Below, in pieces: positions 47,429 through 58,439 of a stretch of DNA of 64,000 nt. Both the position numbers and the translations under genes were made by a program. Each line of letters opens with the position of its first letter. Positions within the stretch are counted from its first letter, which is position 1. Where the stretch lies: positions 71,622,698 through 71,686,697 of the forward strand of contig OX375877.1 of NCBI GenBank assembly GCA_947359465.1, in the 5' to 3' direction. The notes below the pieces were generated by a model. It ran no database searches and was not told where the DNA came from. It saw only the letters and a list, made by a program, of their open reading frames with translations. This stretch comes from Metellina segmentata. Taxonomy: Eukaryota > Arthropoda > Arachnida > Araneae > Tetragnathidae.

Positions 47429-47443
47429 CCTCGGAAAAAGCAA

Positions 47444-50400
47444 ATATACTCCTTTGTAATACATGGGTTAATCTGTAGAGGTTTATACCACTCAGACCCC
47501 GAAAAAAGCAATATCCAATTTAATGCAATGTCCTTAATGCATGGGCGTGCTCCTCGGGAGGGGGGGGGGAGCCACAAACATGAAATAAGCTAATTCACCC
47601 TTATTTGCTTTATTGAATTTTTTAAATTAATTCTTAAACCATTTTTGACTTTCAAACTGGTTTAATTAGGATAGTTACTTTACGTTGGTATTTTTATTGG
47701 GCTCTTTTCATTATACGTCGCCAATACCTCTTTGTTTTCCCGACGTTAATTCAATTACCTACTTAGCTTTTCATTATACAGTAAGCTCAGAAGATAGAGG
47801 TGCATAATCAGCAGCATTTCGGACAGTAGAAAGAAATATTGATCATTTGTAATTCTCCCTTTTGTCATATTCATTTACCATTGGTTCCTTTTCTGTGCCC
47901 TGTAGTGGCATAGCCCAAATCCCGCGAGTAGACGATCGAGTTAGGTTGTTTTGAACGAGACTATTTTTTAAATGAAGGGGGGGGGATCAGCTTAAACAAA
48001 GATCTTCTACAACTAGAGTCTTTAGTGCGGATTTAGGTTCTGAATTTGTCGTCCAGTGCTGTAAGCGATAATAGTGATAATAAGTTTACGGGGAAAACCA
48101 CCCAAGAAGTCCACCATTCTTGCTTTGCGTAGGCACCCCTCTTTTTAACTACATTTCACACCTATTCAAAAATCAACTGACCGAAGGTCGACTGGCTTCT
48201 CGTTGGAGGCGTACTATAGAAGGCGTTTAGGGGTGCAGAAGATCTCAATCAGTTTTATGTATGCTTAGTTATTCCGTTTTTCAGTAATCCATATTTCTAT
48301 TTCGTTTATGGTCTTTGATTTAACTGACATTTGCAAAGTTACTACTCACAAATAAAAATATGATCTTAAAAGAAGAATACCGTCTAACAAGTATAGTAAT
48401 AATTACTCGTTTGGACCTACATTTAACCTCTCGCAGTTCTGTTTTAAGATGCTGAATGTGATTCTCTAAGTTTATAATCACAGAAATTTACTTTATAATC
48501 AGATAACATTGGACCTCTAAGGATTCCCACCCACTTGAAAAAAAAGAGTACCTCATTAAAAGGCCCATGATTCTTACGTTTTGGCCAATTTAGTTTTATT
48601 CTGTTTGTTTTAAAGAGGTTAACAAGTTTTTAATATTTGGGAACCTTCGAATAAAATCTGCAAATTTTGTAGCACTTAAAATGCTCAATTTTGGGATTTC
48701 TATCTATAAAACCCCTTAGCGGTTCTAGAGCTTATAAAAACATAAACTGACTTGAAATCAGCGAAAAACTTTTTTTTTGTTATATTTTGGCCAGTGCCAA
48801 TACCTTAAATTTAGTAATAACCTCTAAGCTCCATCGAAACGGAAAATGTTATTTTAATCTATATTAGACAACAATATACCACCCAACCAAAAAACCATAA
48901 AAAGATGGGTTAAATTGTGAAGAACTGTTTAGGAAATACTTTTTTTTTCAAACACCTCGATAAAGTAATACATTTTGTTTGCAATAGTCCTTATGAAAAT
49001 GTGACTGATGATGTTGTTTTAAAGATGTCTACTATATTTTAAAAATTTTGCATGAAATAGATCACAACTTTCTTGCATTTACAAATTTGAAACGCTTTCT
49101 AAATATTAAATTAAAATAGAATACATTGCTAATGTAAAATTGGTATATATTAAATATAAATTTTTATTGGTGATAAAAAAATTAATAACTATTAATTACT
49201 TATTTTGTGGGCACAGATAGGATGCTTATAGAAAAATACTCTTATTAAGTAGTCATGTTTTTAAAATTCAAGCAACAATACGTATAAAAATTGTTCACGT
49301 TATTTCTTTATTAAATCGTAATTCAAATTCGTGGTAAATTTCGTGTATACTTTTAATTCTTTAAGTCGTACATTTTTGAGTGCATATATTCATAATTTTC
49401 AAAGCCTGTGATCGAAATTCCAACAGTTTTCAATCAAAGAAACAACCTCGAGTACACTTATTTACAGGCACCGTGTTGAAATTCGTTAAATTAAAGACAA
49501 ACATATAAAAGTTATGGCAAATAAAAGTAAGACATTATTAGATGCTTTGGACAAATTGGAATTTCTTTCAAAGAAGGAAGAGTGTAAGTTCGGCAAAAAA
49601 TGCGTCGAAAATGTGAAGGACTCTCATTTTCCAGATTAGATTTAAAACTAGTACTTGGAGACGCAAAATCTACTCGATTGGCATAGATGAAAAGAAAACT
49701 TTTTCGGAGAAAATTGAATGTTTCGTTTTTTATTCCTGAAGAAGGCACTCTAATTTATGTGAAAGATAAATTCAACTCAAGATAACATTGAAATAAAGAT
49801 CCAATTCACTGAAGTTCTAAACGAAGCAAACTTTTGAATGTAATTCGAATGATTGCCTTTTCTCATACTTCTTCAATAATAGGGCAACATTTCGCTTGCT
49901 CTCGGTGAGAGTTGTTTTTAATTTTTCACTCAGACTCTGAAGATTAAATTAATAATGCAGTATACTCAGCTGCTTAGGTTATTTTTCAATTACTATAAAT
50001 ATGTTATTTAAGTTTTAATTAAGTTTTAAAATATACGCGAGTTTGTGTGCTTTAACTATAGAGTATATAGTACACAGGATATATTTTCGGTATAAAAAGA
50101 TATAAACCCCTGAGGGGATTACATGCATATATCCGTTCAAACAATTTCTGTCTTACCCTGCATGACTTCAAACCAATACCACACAACACGGAATTTTCGT
50201 GGAGCTTAGAGGGTTCATATAATTTTTTTATGCCACAAATAAAAAATTAAAACCTTATTATAATTTTTAAAAAATTTCTCTATACGCCCTCTTAGTTATA
50301 TTTGGTCAGAATACCAAACTTAAAATTAAAAATGATCAGATAAGAAGTAAAAAAGATGAAGACCGCTTACTTATCTTTTAAATTTCATTTTACGTCAGTA

Positions 50401-50870
50401 CAGCTGGAATTTAGCGACTATATTATATTTGAAAGTGAAAATAATAATAATAAAAAAGTAATAAAGATATTGACCTTTTTAGATTTTAAAAATTCCCATA
50501 TACGTACTTGTAGTTTGTATTTTTTTAACATACTAAATTTAAAAGTAAGAAAGTACAGTCGGCGTGTAAAGTGACGCAAATCGAAATCACTGTACTGTAG
50601 CTGAGTTCATCAAATATTCACAACAACCATTACATATCATTAAGTAATTATTCAAATCCTGTTCCTCGAAATTTATTTACCCATTTTATGTCACTTTTGA
50701 AGCATGCTTAGAGTGATGCATATATATGAAACATAACATGGTTATGCAGTGAAGAATGGTTTCTCTTCAGAATTTTCCATATATCTTAATAACTAATTTA
50801 CTTTCCAAGAATTTCACGAATATAATCTATGCGTCTGTAATATTTAATTTGTAATGAAATAAAAATAAGA
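47444..50870. other. No gene seen; 3.4 kb
   Basis: A tiny SINE 3' scrap (gacgttaattcaattaccta) lies near 47742-47766. Poly-G runs occur near 47562 and 47978. Short frames at 49512-49748 and 50356-50574 lack recognisable domains. The rest is AT-rich. Confidence 0.5.
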
Positions 50871-50879
50871 GTGTTGGTT

Positions 50880-51660
50880 GGGATCTTTCTGTTGCTTCCA
50901 AAATCATAAAAAGTCAATCCAGTAGTTTTTAGTCTCAAGATAATTTATTACATTAAAAGGGACACGATACAAAACATTTAAAAAACATAACCAGAAATCA
51001 TTGTCTAGTATATAACGACGGTAGCGCACATCAACTTAATCCGGAATAAAAACAAATCGGTCTCCTCCCGCTCGTCTTTCTCAACCACTCTTCCTTGATA
51101 TTCGCAACCCTTCGCTGGGTTGTCACGCTTGTCACTCGCCAACCGCTCCAGTTGGCACTCGCCAGTCTCTCCACTTGGCGACAGCTTCCTGTTAAAGTAT
51201 CCACTTCTTTAGATGGACTTGGACCGCCACAGTCAGCTTCCTTCTGGATACCTCTATCTAAATGTTGTTGTTGTTTCTAATCCTCCAGTGTCTTACGAAG
51301 TCAGACAAGGTCCATAAGTCCATTGACTCCCACAAAATCAAGCACATTAAGGGGGTCAGATTAGATATACTCTCTAGAGAGGCTCATGAGTCCAAGATGT
51401 GCTCAGCATTGACCAGATGGGCAAGACACTTGGTACTTGTGTCGAAAACCTTTTCACCCTCATTGAACGAAAGGCTCTTGAGATGACCAATGGGAAGACG
51501 AGAGAACTCAGACTTGGAGCCTCTGTCACAAGCAAGGGACAACACCAGTCCAGGCTTTTTACCCGTATACCAATGGTGAACAGGAGATCCTTCCTATTGA
51601 CAATCTAAATGTTCACCTATTTATATACAGAGAAAAGTATATAACCTAATTTTACAAAAT
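50880..51660. other. Unclassified moderate-GC block, possible retroelement remnant
   Basis: Composition changes from the AT-rich flank. Plus-strand frames at 51262-51608 read VRLDILSREAHESKMCSALTR and then, in another frame, MGKTLGTCVENLFTLIERK. They look more protein-like than chance but I do not recognise them. A ctccagttggcactcgccag/ctccacttggcgac duplication lies at 51140-51185. No LTR pair or terminal repeats were found. Confidence 0.3.
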
Positions 51661-51691
51661 CTTAAGACCTACTCCGTTTCCGAGGCTACTA

Positions 51692-52137
51692 GGCCCGGTG
51701 CAGACATCCGGTTTTTCAACGTGCGGCGCCGCTGCCGCAACGCAAGTGCGGTCTGAGATATATTAGATCCAATGAAGCAGTGCATAAATGCCTTCAGTGC
51801 CGCTTGGGCGACGCACATCCATCTTACGTGCAATGTGTACCGCAGTTCCCCACGGTCGCCGCACATGAGTCTCCGTTCTGAAGTACCTTGTTTTCATAAA
51901 CAAATGGAAAATAAATAATAATTAATAAATGGTTGTATCCAGTAAAGTCTATTTTATTTCAAAATATACTTTTTTTACACCGAGTAAGCGAAATAAACAC
52001 GTTTTCTTCGATAGAATATTTATCGCAATTGGGGCGCGAAATGAGTTCGTGCGTCAATTCACGGTTATGTATGCATAGTTGGGCTTCGGTGCCGCAGTGG
52101 CGCCGCACGTTGAAAAACCGGATGTGTACACCGGGCC
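51692..52137 (+). mobile_element. PIF/Harbinger-like MITE, copy 1 (446 bp)
   Basis: Inverted ends ggcccggtgcagacatccgg and ccggatgtgtacaccgggcc extend inward with ttcaacgtgcggcgccgc and its complement. Flanks are cta and tta, suggesting a mutated 3-bp TTA target duplication. It has no transposase. Its interior matches copy 2 (52983-53382) in reverse orientation. Confidence 0.82.
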
Positions 52138-52261
52138 TTAAAGTTTTTATTGGTCGTGTGACGTCACGAGTATTTGGAGTTTTTAATCGTTTTGTTTGGT
52201 TGTGTGATGTCACGTGCGAAAATATATATTTTTTATTTCCAATGGCAAGGCTGGGTACAGA

Positions 52262-52513
52262 TACTGCAAAGACAAATACAATACATAATACAATACAGAA
52301 ATACAATACAGTACAGAATTTTGACCGAAGTCATTGTAGCCTTATACAAGGCCAGAAGTGATGGTCACTTGTGAAGGTGCGCCCAGTGGGTGGACCATCA
52401 TTGTCCCTAACAAAGGACAGCACAATTTACATCCATGCCCTGACAAGGATTCGAACCAGGAACCTTCCGATCCAGAGGTCAACACCTTGACCACTAGACC
52501 GGTTGGTCGGCGC
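52262..52513 (-). repeat. SINE variant C, minus strand
   Basis: The head (ccactagaccggttggtcgg, box B as ggattcgaaccagg) lies at the right end. The body acttgtgaaggtgcgcccag is shared with 3156-3405. The 3' tail is an aatacaatac simple repeat from about 52275 to 52315. Confidence 0.85.
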
Positions 52514-52979
52514 GAAGCGATATAATAAATATCAAAAATCATCTTTTGATCATTATTTCATATTGGATATCACGACCAGTGATCACGAACCGTCAGATTT
52601 AAAAATATATATAATGAAGTTCGACCAAAATGTATAAATAAATTTTGTTATGTACCCGTCGCGCATGATCGAGCTGTCCTGTATATCCTAGTATGTAATA
52701 ATTCAAAATGTTAGCTTCAACCCTCTGAGTAGTCACGAGATTTCTGAATACTGTGGTGTTGCTTTTATCTCAAAACCACACTTAACTACTAAGTAATCAC
52801 ACCATAGAAAACCATATTCTGTGGGTCAAGTAGGTCATTTTGGTCAGAAATCATGCAAGGTTAGTTAGTTTTGGGTCTAGTAGCGCAAGGGCCATATTTG
52901 ACAAGCTGCGCCAAACTACGTCGAGAAAAGGGACATGCACACACAGAGAGTTTTATTGACACAGAAGACAGAAATACAC
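52514..52979. other. No gene seen
   Basis: About 465 bp between the SINE and MITE copy 2, with no recognised content. Confidence 0.5.
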
Positions 52980-52982
52980 TTA

Positions 52983-53382
52983 GGCCTGGTGCACACATCC
53001 GGTTTTTTTTTCAACGTGCGGTGCCACTTCGGTACCGAAGCCCAACTATGCACACATAACCGTGAAAGGACGCACGAACTCATTTCGCGCCATTTGCTAT
53101 ACATATTCTATCGAAGAAAACTAGTTTATTTCGCTTACACAACCATTTATTAATTATTATTTATATTCCATTTGTGTATGAAAACAAGGTACTTCAGAGC
53201 GAAGACTCGTGTGCGGCGCCGTGGAGAACTGCGGTACAAATTGCACGCAAGTTGGACGTGCGTCGCCCCAGCGTCGCTGGAGGCATGTGAGCACTACTCA
53301 ATTGGATTTAATGTATCTCAGACCGCACTTGCGTTGCGGCAGCGGCACCGCAAGTTGAAAAAACGGATGTGTGCACCGGGCC
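52983..53382 (-). mobile_element. PIF/Harbinger-like MITE, copy 2 (400 bp)
   Basis: Inverted ends ggcctggtgcacacatccgg and ggatgtgtgcaccgggcc are flanked by a clean TTA duplication (52980-52982 and 53383-53385), the target preference of PIF/Harbinger. It is inverted relative to copy 1 and has no coding capacity. Confidence 0.87.
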
Positions 53383-53448
53383 TTAGGGAGGAATTGAACT
53401 TTTGCCGACTATAACTCACATTTAGAGTTGGCAAACAGGTTGCAGATA

Positions 53449-54019
53449 TACTACCCTACAAAAGTGGACCGGACAGCAGGATATGATCGTATAAGGTAAA
53501 TAATACATGTTCTAATAAGGGGATGGTCCCCACGTGCTGCAATTACACTTAGAAACCCTTCTGGACATACTTTCAACAAGATTTTGATACACAGCTGTGG
53601 GTATTTGTGTCCATTCCTGCTGCAAGAATGTTGCCAGCTCATCTGTAGATTTCGGACGTGGTTCCCTTGTCCGTAAGCGTCGCTCTATATCGTCCCATTA
53701 ATGTTCTATGATGTTTAGGCCGGCACTCTGAGCAGGCCAGGGAATTCGTTTTACATTCATATATCGATACCACTGCTTGACAGAAGCTGCAACATGACAG
53801 GGAGAGTTGTCGTCCAGGAAGTAACATTCGTCCATTCCATAAAATTGCCAGAGCGTAAGTGAACCTGATTGTCCGAAATGTTCATGTAGACGTCGGCGTT
53901 CAATTTGTCAGTTACAACATGCAAAGGTCCCAGGCCATGCCACGAAAAACACCTCAAACAAGTAGTCGGATGATTTTATGCAAATCCGGTGGCGTACGGT
54001 CCATTATTGTAGGGTTGTG
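53449..54019 (-). mobile_element. Non-autonomous Tc1-like transposon, about 571 bp (copy T3)
   Basis: Ends tactaccctacaaaagtgga and tccattattgtagggttgtg are inverted, with TA flanks. It has the same size and the same junction (caagtagtcgga..attttatgcaaatcc) as 1718-2288. The minus strand retains RRLRTREPRPKST and YQNLVESMSRRV of the transposase C-terminus. Confidence 0.87.
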
Positions 54020-54380
54020 TATATAAGTACGAGACCCTCTGAAGATGTGAAAAGGGCAACTGAAGGAATTGCCAAATTAAGAAACAAGTCAACTTTATTG
54101 GCAATCGTTTCAGGAAAGGATATGGTATTGGGAATCTCTCATGAAAAAATGTCTGGACAAGCAATGTAAAAACAACCCATTAGCAACATGGCAGTTTTAA
54201 AAAAATGCTCGTACTCTTCTGAGGAATAGACGTGATCGTTCATGGGTGTTGCATAATTGAAATTAGGGAATCTGGGAAGTAATTGGTCAGAGATGGTGAT
54301 GTCTGAGGAATATAGAGTATCTTGTTTTGCACTCTCTTGAGCGATTTTTTTTGGGAATAGAGTTGGATTCATAAGGCATT
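54020..54380. other. Two unrecognised protein-like frames, opposite strands
   Basis: Plus strand 54022-54169 reads RPSEDVKRATEGIAKLRNKS and IVSGKDMVLGISHEK before a stop. Minus strand 54139-54372 reads TISDQLLPRFPNFNYATPMN and VYSSEEYEHFF. On the minus strand a ttttacaacag acceptor-like match lies just upstream, near 54391. I do not recognise either product. One may be an exon or an element relic. Confidence 0.2.
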
Positions 54381-54833
54381 AGGTAACCTGTTGTAAAAGT
54401 TGTTCTTATTAAGTAACGAGAGATTCCCCCCTCCTTATGAATATATTTTCTACTTCAAATCTACAAGAAACGCAGTCACACACACTACGTTTGTAATATT
54501 ATAGAGTACAATGAACATCGGTGGGTTTCGTGGTTAACGAAAGTCGTCTGTTCATGGTAATTGCCATGACTGTTTCACATTGAATAACGTTGTGTTTTTA
54601 TCCTAGTTTCAAATAACGTTGCACTTATGCATTTCCATTGTCCATCTGCGTGGTTTTGCTGTAGATATGATTATTTCCTATCCCTATTTCATCAATACCG
54701 ACGATGATGTACTAATTAACTTTTAAATAGTTCACAGTTTCTTGAATGGGAGCATTTTGTATACATTGTCCGATTCGTTGGTCTTTCGTCAGAGCTATTG
54801 GCTAAGGGTCGTTGTCTTGGTGTTAACGTTATT
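54381..54833. other. No gene seen
   Basis: About 450 bp up to the LTR element, without recognised content. Confidence 0.5.
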
Positions 54834-54837
54834 ACTG
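54834..54837. repeat. Target-site duplication, left copy
   Basis: actg immediately before the left LTR matches actg at 59433-59436, the 4-bp staggered cut typical of Gypsy integrases. Confidence 0.85.
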
Positions 54838-55042
54838 TGTTGAGATCGGTATATGGTTGCAGAAAGAATGCACTTCAGGAACAGGAACAACAAGAACTTT
54901 AATAAACAATAATAGGTTAGTTACATGGTTCGTCTCGCCTTCAGTACGAGTGCGTCTGCTGGTGTTAGTATTCAAAGACCGACTTTATATACAACTCTGC
55001 GCTACGGCAGAGTGAAGCGCCATCTACTGGGTGAATACTACA
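54838..55042 (-). repeat. 3' LTR (element orientation)
   Basis: 205 bp; in element orientation it begins TGTAGTATTCACCC and ends ATCTCAACA. A TATATAAAG box lies on the minus strand at 54983-54991 and an ATTAAA polyadenylation-like signal at 54898-54903. It differs from the other LTR by one base (54998-55010 region, c at 55008 against a at 59398). Confidence 0.95.
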
Positions 55043-55065
55043 GAGTATCCCTCCAGTGACGAAGG
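55043..55065 (-). other. Polypurine-like tract before the 3' LTR
   Basis: The minus strand reads CTGGAGGGATACTC directly before the LTR. It is purine-rich but short, at the expected plus-strand priming position. Confidence 0.5.
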
Positions 55066-55216
55066 AACGATAAACATAGGTAATAATACAGCACAGATAA
55101 GCAAGACAAAATAAGAAAATGAGTACACATACAATTGAAGATATTTACAATTTTAAATAGTAATGTAGCTATTCACAATTCAATGAAGTACACACAATGA
55201 GGGAAAAAAATGTTAG

Positions 55217-56500
55217 TTATTTCTCCATGACAAGTCTATCGGGGAAATGTACACACCGTCCCGATCGTGTAATTACAGGTGTTTTAGATTGTGGCTTAGG
55301 TGTGACCGATTTAAGTTTGTCAATGTGGGAAGATAGCTTTGGGGATTCCATGGTATCCGAAAAATAAAAAGCTGGCTTTACTCTGTCGATGGAAACAGTG
55401 TTTTTCTTACCATTTAACACAATGACAAAATTTTTGTCTGTACGGTTAACAACCAGATGTGGTCCAGAATAAGGAGGTGTGAGAGGAGGTCGAACTTTGT
55501 CGATTCTTAAAAATATATGGGTGCATGTTTTTAATGATGGGTTTACATAAACTTTAGTATTACCATGATTTGTAGATGCGATAGGATTTAGTTTTCGCAT
55601 CATTGAAACGAAATTGGACACATAAGTAGGAGTAAGGGATTGGGGTACGGAATCAGTTGTAAAAAGATCAGATGGTAAACGTAAAGTAGTACCATAAACA
55701 AGTTGAGAACTGGTCGCATTGATATCCTTCTTAAGAGAAGAGCGTAGACCTAATAAAACTATGGGTAACACTTCCGTCCACTTAGTGTGTTCATGAGCTG
55801 TTATGGCTGCTTTGAGGTGCCTGTGAAAGCGTTCAATCATCCCATTTGATTGAGGATGATAAGCAGAAGAAAGAATTCTATCAGTGCCTAAAGTATTTGT
55901 GAGTTCACGAAGAAGATTAGATTTAAAATTTTGTCCCTGATCCGAAGTAATAGTGACTGGTGTACCGAATCTGCAAATCCAACCGTGGAGGAGAGCTCTA
56001 GCAGTGGTTTCTGCTGTCATATCCGTGGTGGGAATGGCCTCAGTCCATCGGGTGAATCTATCAATGATGGTTAAGCAATATCGGTAGCCATCGGAAGGTG
56101 GATAAGGTCCGATAAAATCAACGTGAATATGCACAAAACGCGCGTCGGGTAAACCAAATGTGCTAAGTGGAGCTTTGGTATGCTGAAATACTTTTGCTCT
56201 CTGACATTTATTACAACCACGTACTTTGTCTTTGATGAACTTTTTCATACCAGGCCACACAAATCGGCCAGAGATTAAATTAGTTGTAGCTAAAATACCT
56301 GGATGGGAGAGATAATGAAGGTTTTCAAAAACAGTAAGTCGCAGAGATTTCGGAACAAATGGGCGAGGGTTTTCAGTGGATTTATCACAATATAAGTGTA
56401 TATCTTCAAGTGGAAAGTAGTGTTTTTCCAATTTTAGGGATGTTTCCGAGTTGAGTAAGTTTGAAAGTTCCTCATCGTGCAGTTGTTCCTCTGCAAACAT
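55217..56500 (-). CDS. Integrase part of Pol
   Basis: 427 codons from an internal Met; the frame is open a little further upstream and normally follows RNase H, so this Met is not a true start. An HHCC zinc site is visible (H62, H66, C96, C99), then the DDE core with D128 (HVDFIGPY), D187 (TSDQGQNF) and E223 (NGMIERFH). A C-terminal beta-rich module follows with a GPHLV motif in the GPY/F position near residues 345-380. There is no chromodomain. The protein would insert the cDNA copy into chromosomes. The domain is intact in this copy, but it is in a different frame from RNase H because of a shift near 56605. Confidence 0.93.
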   Translation of the reverse strand: MFAEEQLHDEELSNLLNSETSLKLEKHYFPLEDIHLYCDKSTENPRPFVPKSLRLTVFENLHYLSHPGILATTNLISGRFVWPGMKKFIKDKVRGCNKCQRAKVFQHTKAPLSTFGLPDARFVHIHVDFIGPYPPSDGYRYCLTIIDRFTRWTEAIPTTDMTAETTARALLHGWICRFGTPVTITSDQGQNFKSNLLRELTNTLGTDRILSSAYHPQSNGMIERFHRHLKAAITAHEHTKWTEVLPIVLLGLRSSLKKDINATSSQLVYGTTLRLPSDLFTTDSVPQSLTPTYVSNFVSMMRKLNPIASTNHGNTKVYVNPSLKTCTHIFLRIDKVRPPLTPPYSGPHLVVNRTDKNFVIVLNGKKNTVSIDRVKPAFYFSDTMESPKLSSHIDKLKSVTPKPQSKTPVITRSGRCVHFPDRLVMEK

Positions 56501-56960
56501 TTTATAGTCAAGTGAAGGAGTTTTTGAAATGGCATCAATCTCGATCCGAGATAAAGCATCTGCAGCAATATTGTCTTTACCACTAACATGCCGCGAATGT
56601 CAGTGGAAAACTGCGAAATGAAATCTAAATGTCTTAGCTGGCGTGGTGAACATTTATCTGCTTTCTGTTGAAAAGCAAATATTAGCGGTTTTTGATCGGT
56701 ATAGATGAAAAAGTCTCTGCCTTCTAGCATATGTCGAAATTTTTTTATTGATGAATAAATTGCTAGAAGTTCACGATCATATGTAGACCACTTTTTCTGA
56801 CATTTGTTAAATTTTATGGACATGAATGCTATAGGTTCCCACTTTCCTTCGGTAGATTGCATCAGAGAACTACCAATTGCAACGTCCGATGCGTCAGTCC
56901 AAAGACTAAGTTGAGCACTGGGAATCGGATATCCAAGTAAAGTTGCTTTGGCAAGTGCCT
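56434..56960 (-). pseudogene. RNase H part of Pol, isolated by frameshifts
   Basis: Frame from about 56960 down to 56605; the usable Met is at 56862. It contains the RNase H signatures STYDRELLAIY (catalytic Glu) and FIYTDQKPLIFAF (catalytic Asp, with Q where many Gypsy elements have H). The frame enters from the reverse transcriptase through a shift at an A run (T run on the plus strand, 56960-56964). It leaves through a second shift near 56605, after which conserved sequence continues in the integrase frame. The last part of this open frame (56434 to about 56600) is therefore out-of-frame translation. Confidence 0.85.
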
Positions 56961-58439
56961 TTTTGCATCAGAAAACGCAGTATCTGCAGCAGTTGTCCAA
57001 TCAAGTGGAATTTCAGGGGATTTACTAGTTCGAGTAGGTTTCCTTTTGTTCCGATTACCTTCTAAAAGTTGTATCATGGGTGCTAAAATGTGAGAGGCTC
57101 TGGGTATGAAACGTCTATAAAAATTATACAGACCTAGAAATCTACGAAGTTGAGTGAGTGTAGTTGGTTTGGGAAAGTTTTGTATTGCTTCTACGCGATC
57201 TGGGAGTGGTTCTAATCCTTGCTCTGAAATTTTAAAGCCAAGAAAATTTAGAGACGATACACCGAAAGTACATTTTGATGATTTTAACGTAAGACCATAA
57301 TGATCAAGACGTTCAAAGAGTGCGCGAAGATGAATCATATGTTCTTCGCTAGTATTACTGGCAATTAAAATATCATCTATAAATGCAAAAACACCATCCA
57401 GACCACGTGTAACCTCGTCGATAAATCTTTGAAAAGTGCTTGAAGCATTACATAACCCAAACTGCATCCTTGTACTTTCAAATAGTCCAAAAGGGGTGCA
57501 AATGGCTGTTTTATGGATGTCCTGGGGTGCAACAGGAATTTGATGGAAAGCTTTGATTAAATCTATTTGCGAAAATATTTTCTTTCCATGCAGCTCATTA
57601 GTAAAATCTAATATACTAGGAACTGGATATTTATCTTTGACTGTTTGAGAATTTAAAGCTCGAAAATCACCCACAGGACGCCAATCGTCACATCCTTTTT
57701 TAGATACCATGTGTAGAGGTGACGCATAATTACTTTTGGATGGTCGCATATGACCCAAATCAAGCATGTATTGAAATTCGGTTTTCGCTATTTTTAACCG
57801 ATCGGGAGCAAGACGTCTAGGTTTAGCAAACACTGGCGGGCCATGAGTTTCAATATGATGCAGGACATTGTGTTTTACAGGTTGATTTGCACATGGCACT
57901 TTAGTAATATTAGGAAAATCGACCAATAATTTAGAAAAATCGTTATCCAATGAAACAACTTTGACAGAAAAAATATCAGCATTATTAACAAGACCGTGAG
58001 AATTCAGATTAGTAGTACAATCATTTAAACGCTTACGCCGTAAATCAGGTTTTAAATTGAAATAATGCAAAAAATCTGCACCAAGAATCGCTGTGGTAAC
58101 ATTACAAATATAAAATGGGAAAACAAAATTGCGTCTTAAACCAAAATCTAAAGATAATAGTTTTTGACCATAAACATGAATTGTTGTGCCATTTGCAGCA
58201 CTAAAGGTTTGAGTTGGATGTTGTTTCCGCTGCGATTTGGTAGCAGGGATAATCGAAACATCTGATCCAGTATCGACCAAAAGGTTTAAATTCGTTTTTT
58301 TGTCTCTAACAAATAGGCGACTTGATCGAGTAGGCAAAAAGTATGTCGCTTCTACTCTTGCCTGCTTTCGTTTCCCGTAAACGAGCAGGGCTGCACACAT
58401 TTGTTGGCCTTGGATTTGTACTTCCCATGGTACCAACAA
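56862..58439 (-). CDS. Protease and reverse transcriptase part of Pol
   Basis: 525 codons, in the -1 frame relative to gag and overlapping it by 88 bp. Retropepsin-like protease: LLVDTGSDVS with the catalytic Asp at residue 56 and an ILGADFL flap-end motif at 118-124. Reverse transcriptase: WRPVGDFRALN near 253-263, first catalytic Asp in QIDLIKAFHQ (D293), FGLCNASSTFQRF near 327-339, and FIDDILIA with D355 and D356. The last 25 or so residues are out of frame because of a one-base loss at the A run at 56960-56964; the thumb and RNase H continue in the next frame. The Met at 58439 is probably not used, since entry is by ribosomal frameshifting. Confidence 0.93.
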   Translation of the reverse strand: MLVPWEVQIQGQQMCAALLVYGKRKQARVEATYFLPTRSSRLFVRDKKTNLNLLVDTGSDVSIIPATKSQRKQHPTQTFSAANGTTIHVYGQKLLSLDFGLRRNFVFPFYICNVTTAILGADFLHYFNLKPDLRRKRLNDCTTNLNSHGLVNNADIFSVKVVSLDNDFSKLLVDFPNITKVPCANQPVKHNVLHHIETHGPPVFAKPRRLAPDRLKIAKTEFQYMLDLGHMRPSKSNYASPLHMVSKKGCDDWRPVGDFRALNSQTVKDKYPVPSILDFTNELHGKKIFSQIDLIKAFHQIPVAPQDIHKTAICTPFGLFESTRMQFGLCNASSTFQRFIDEVTRGLDGVFAFIDDILIASNTSEEHMIHLRALFERLDHYGLTLKSSKCTFGVSSLNFLGFKISEQGLEPLPDRVEAIQNFPKPTTLTQLRRFLGLYNFYRRFIPRASHILAPMIQLLEGNRNKRKPTRTSKSPEIPLDWTTAADTAFSDAKRHLPKQLYLDIRFPVLNLVFGLTHRTLQLVVL

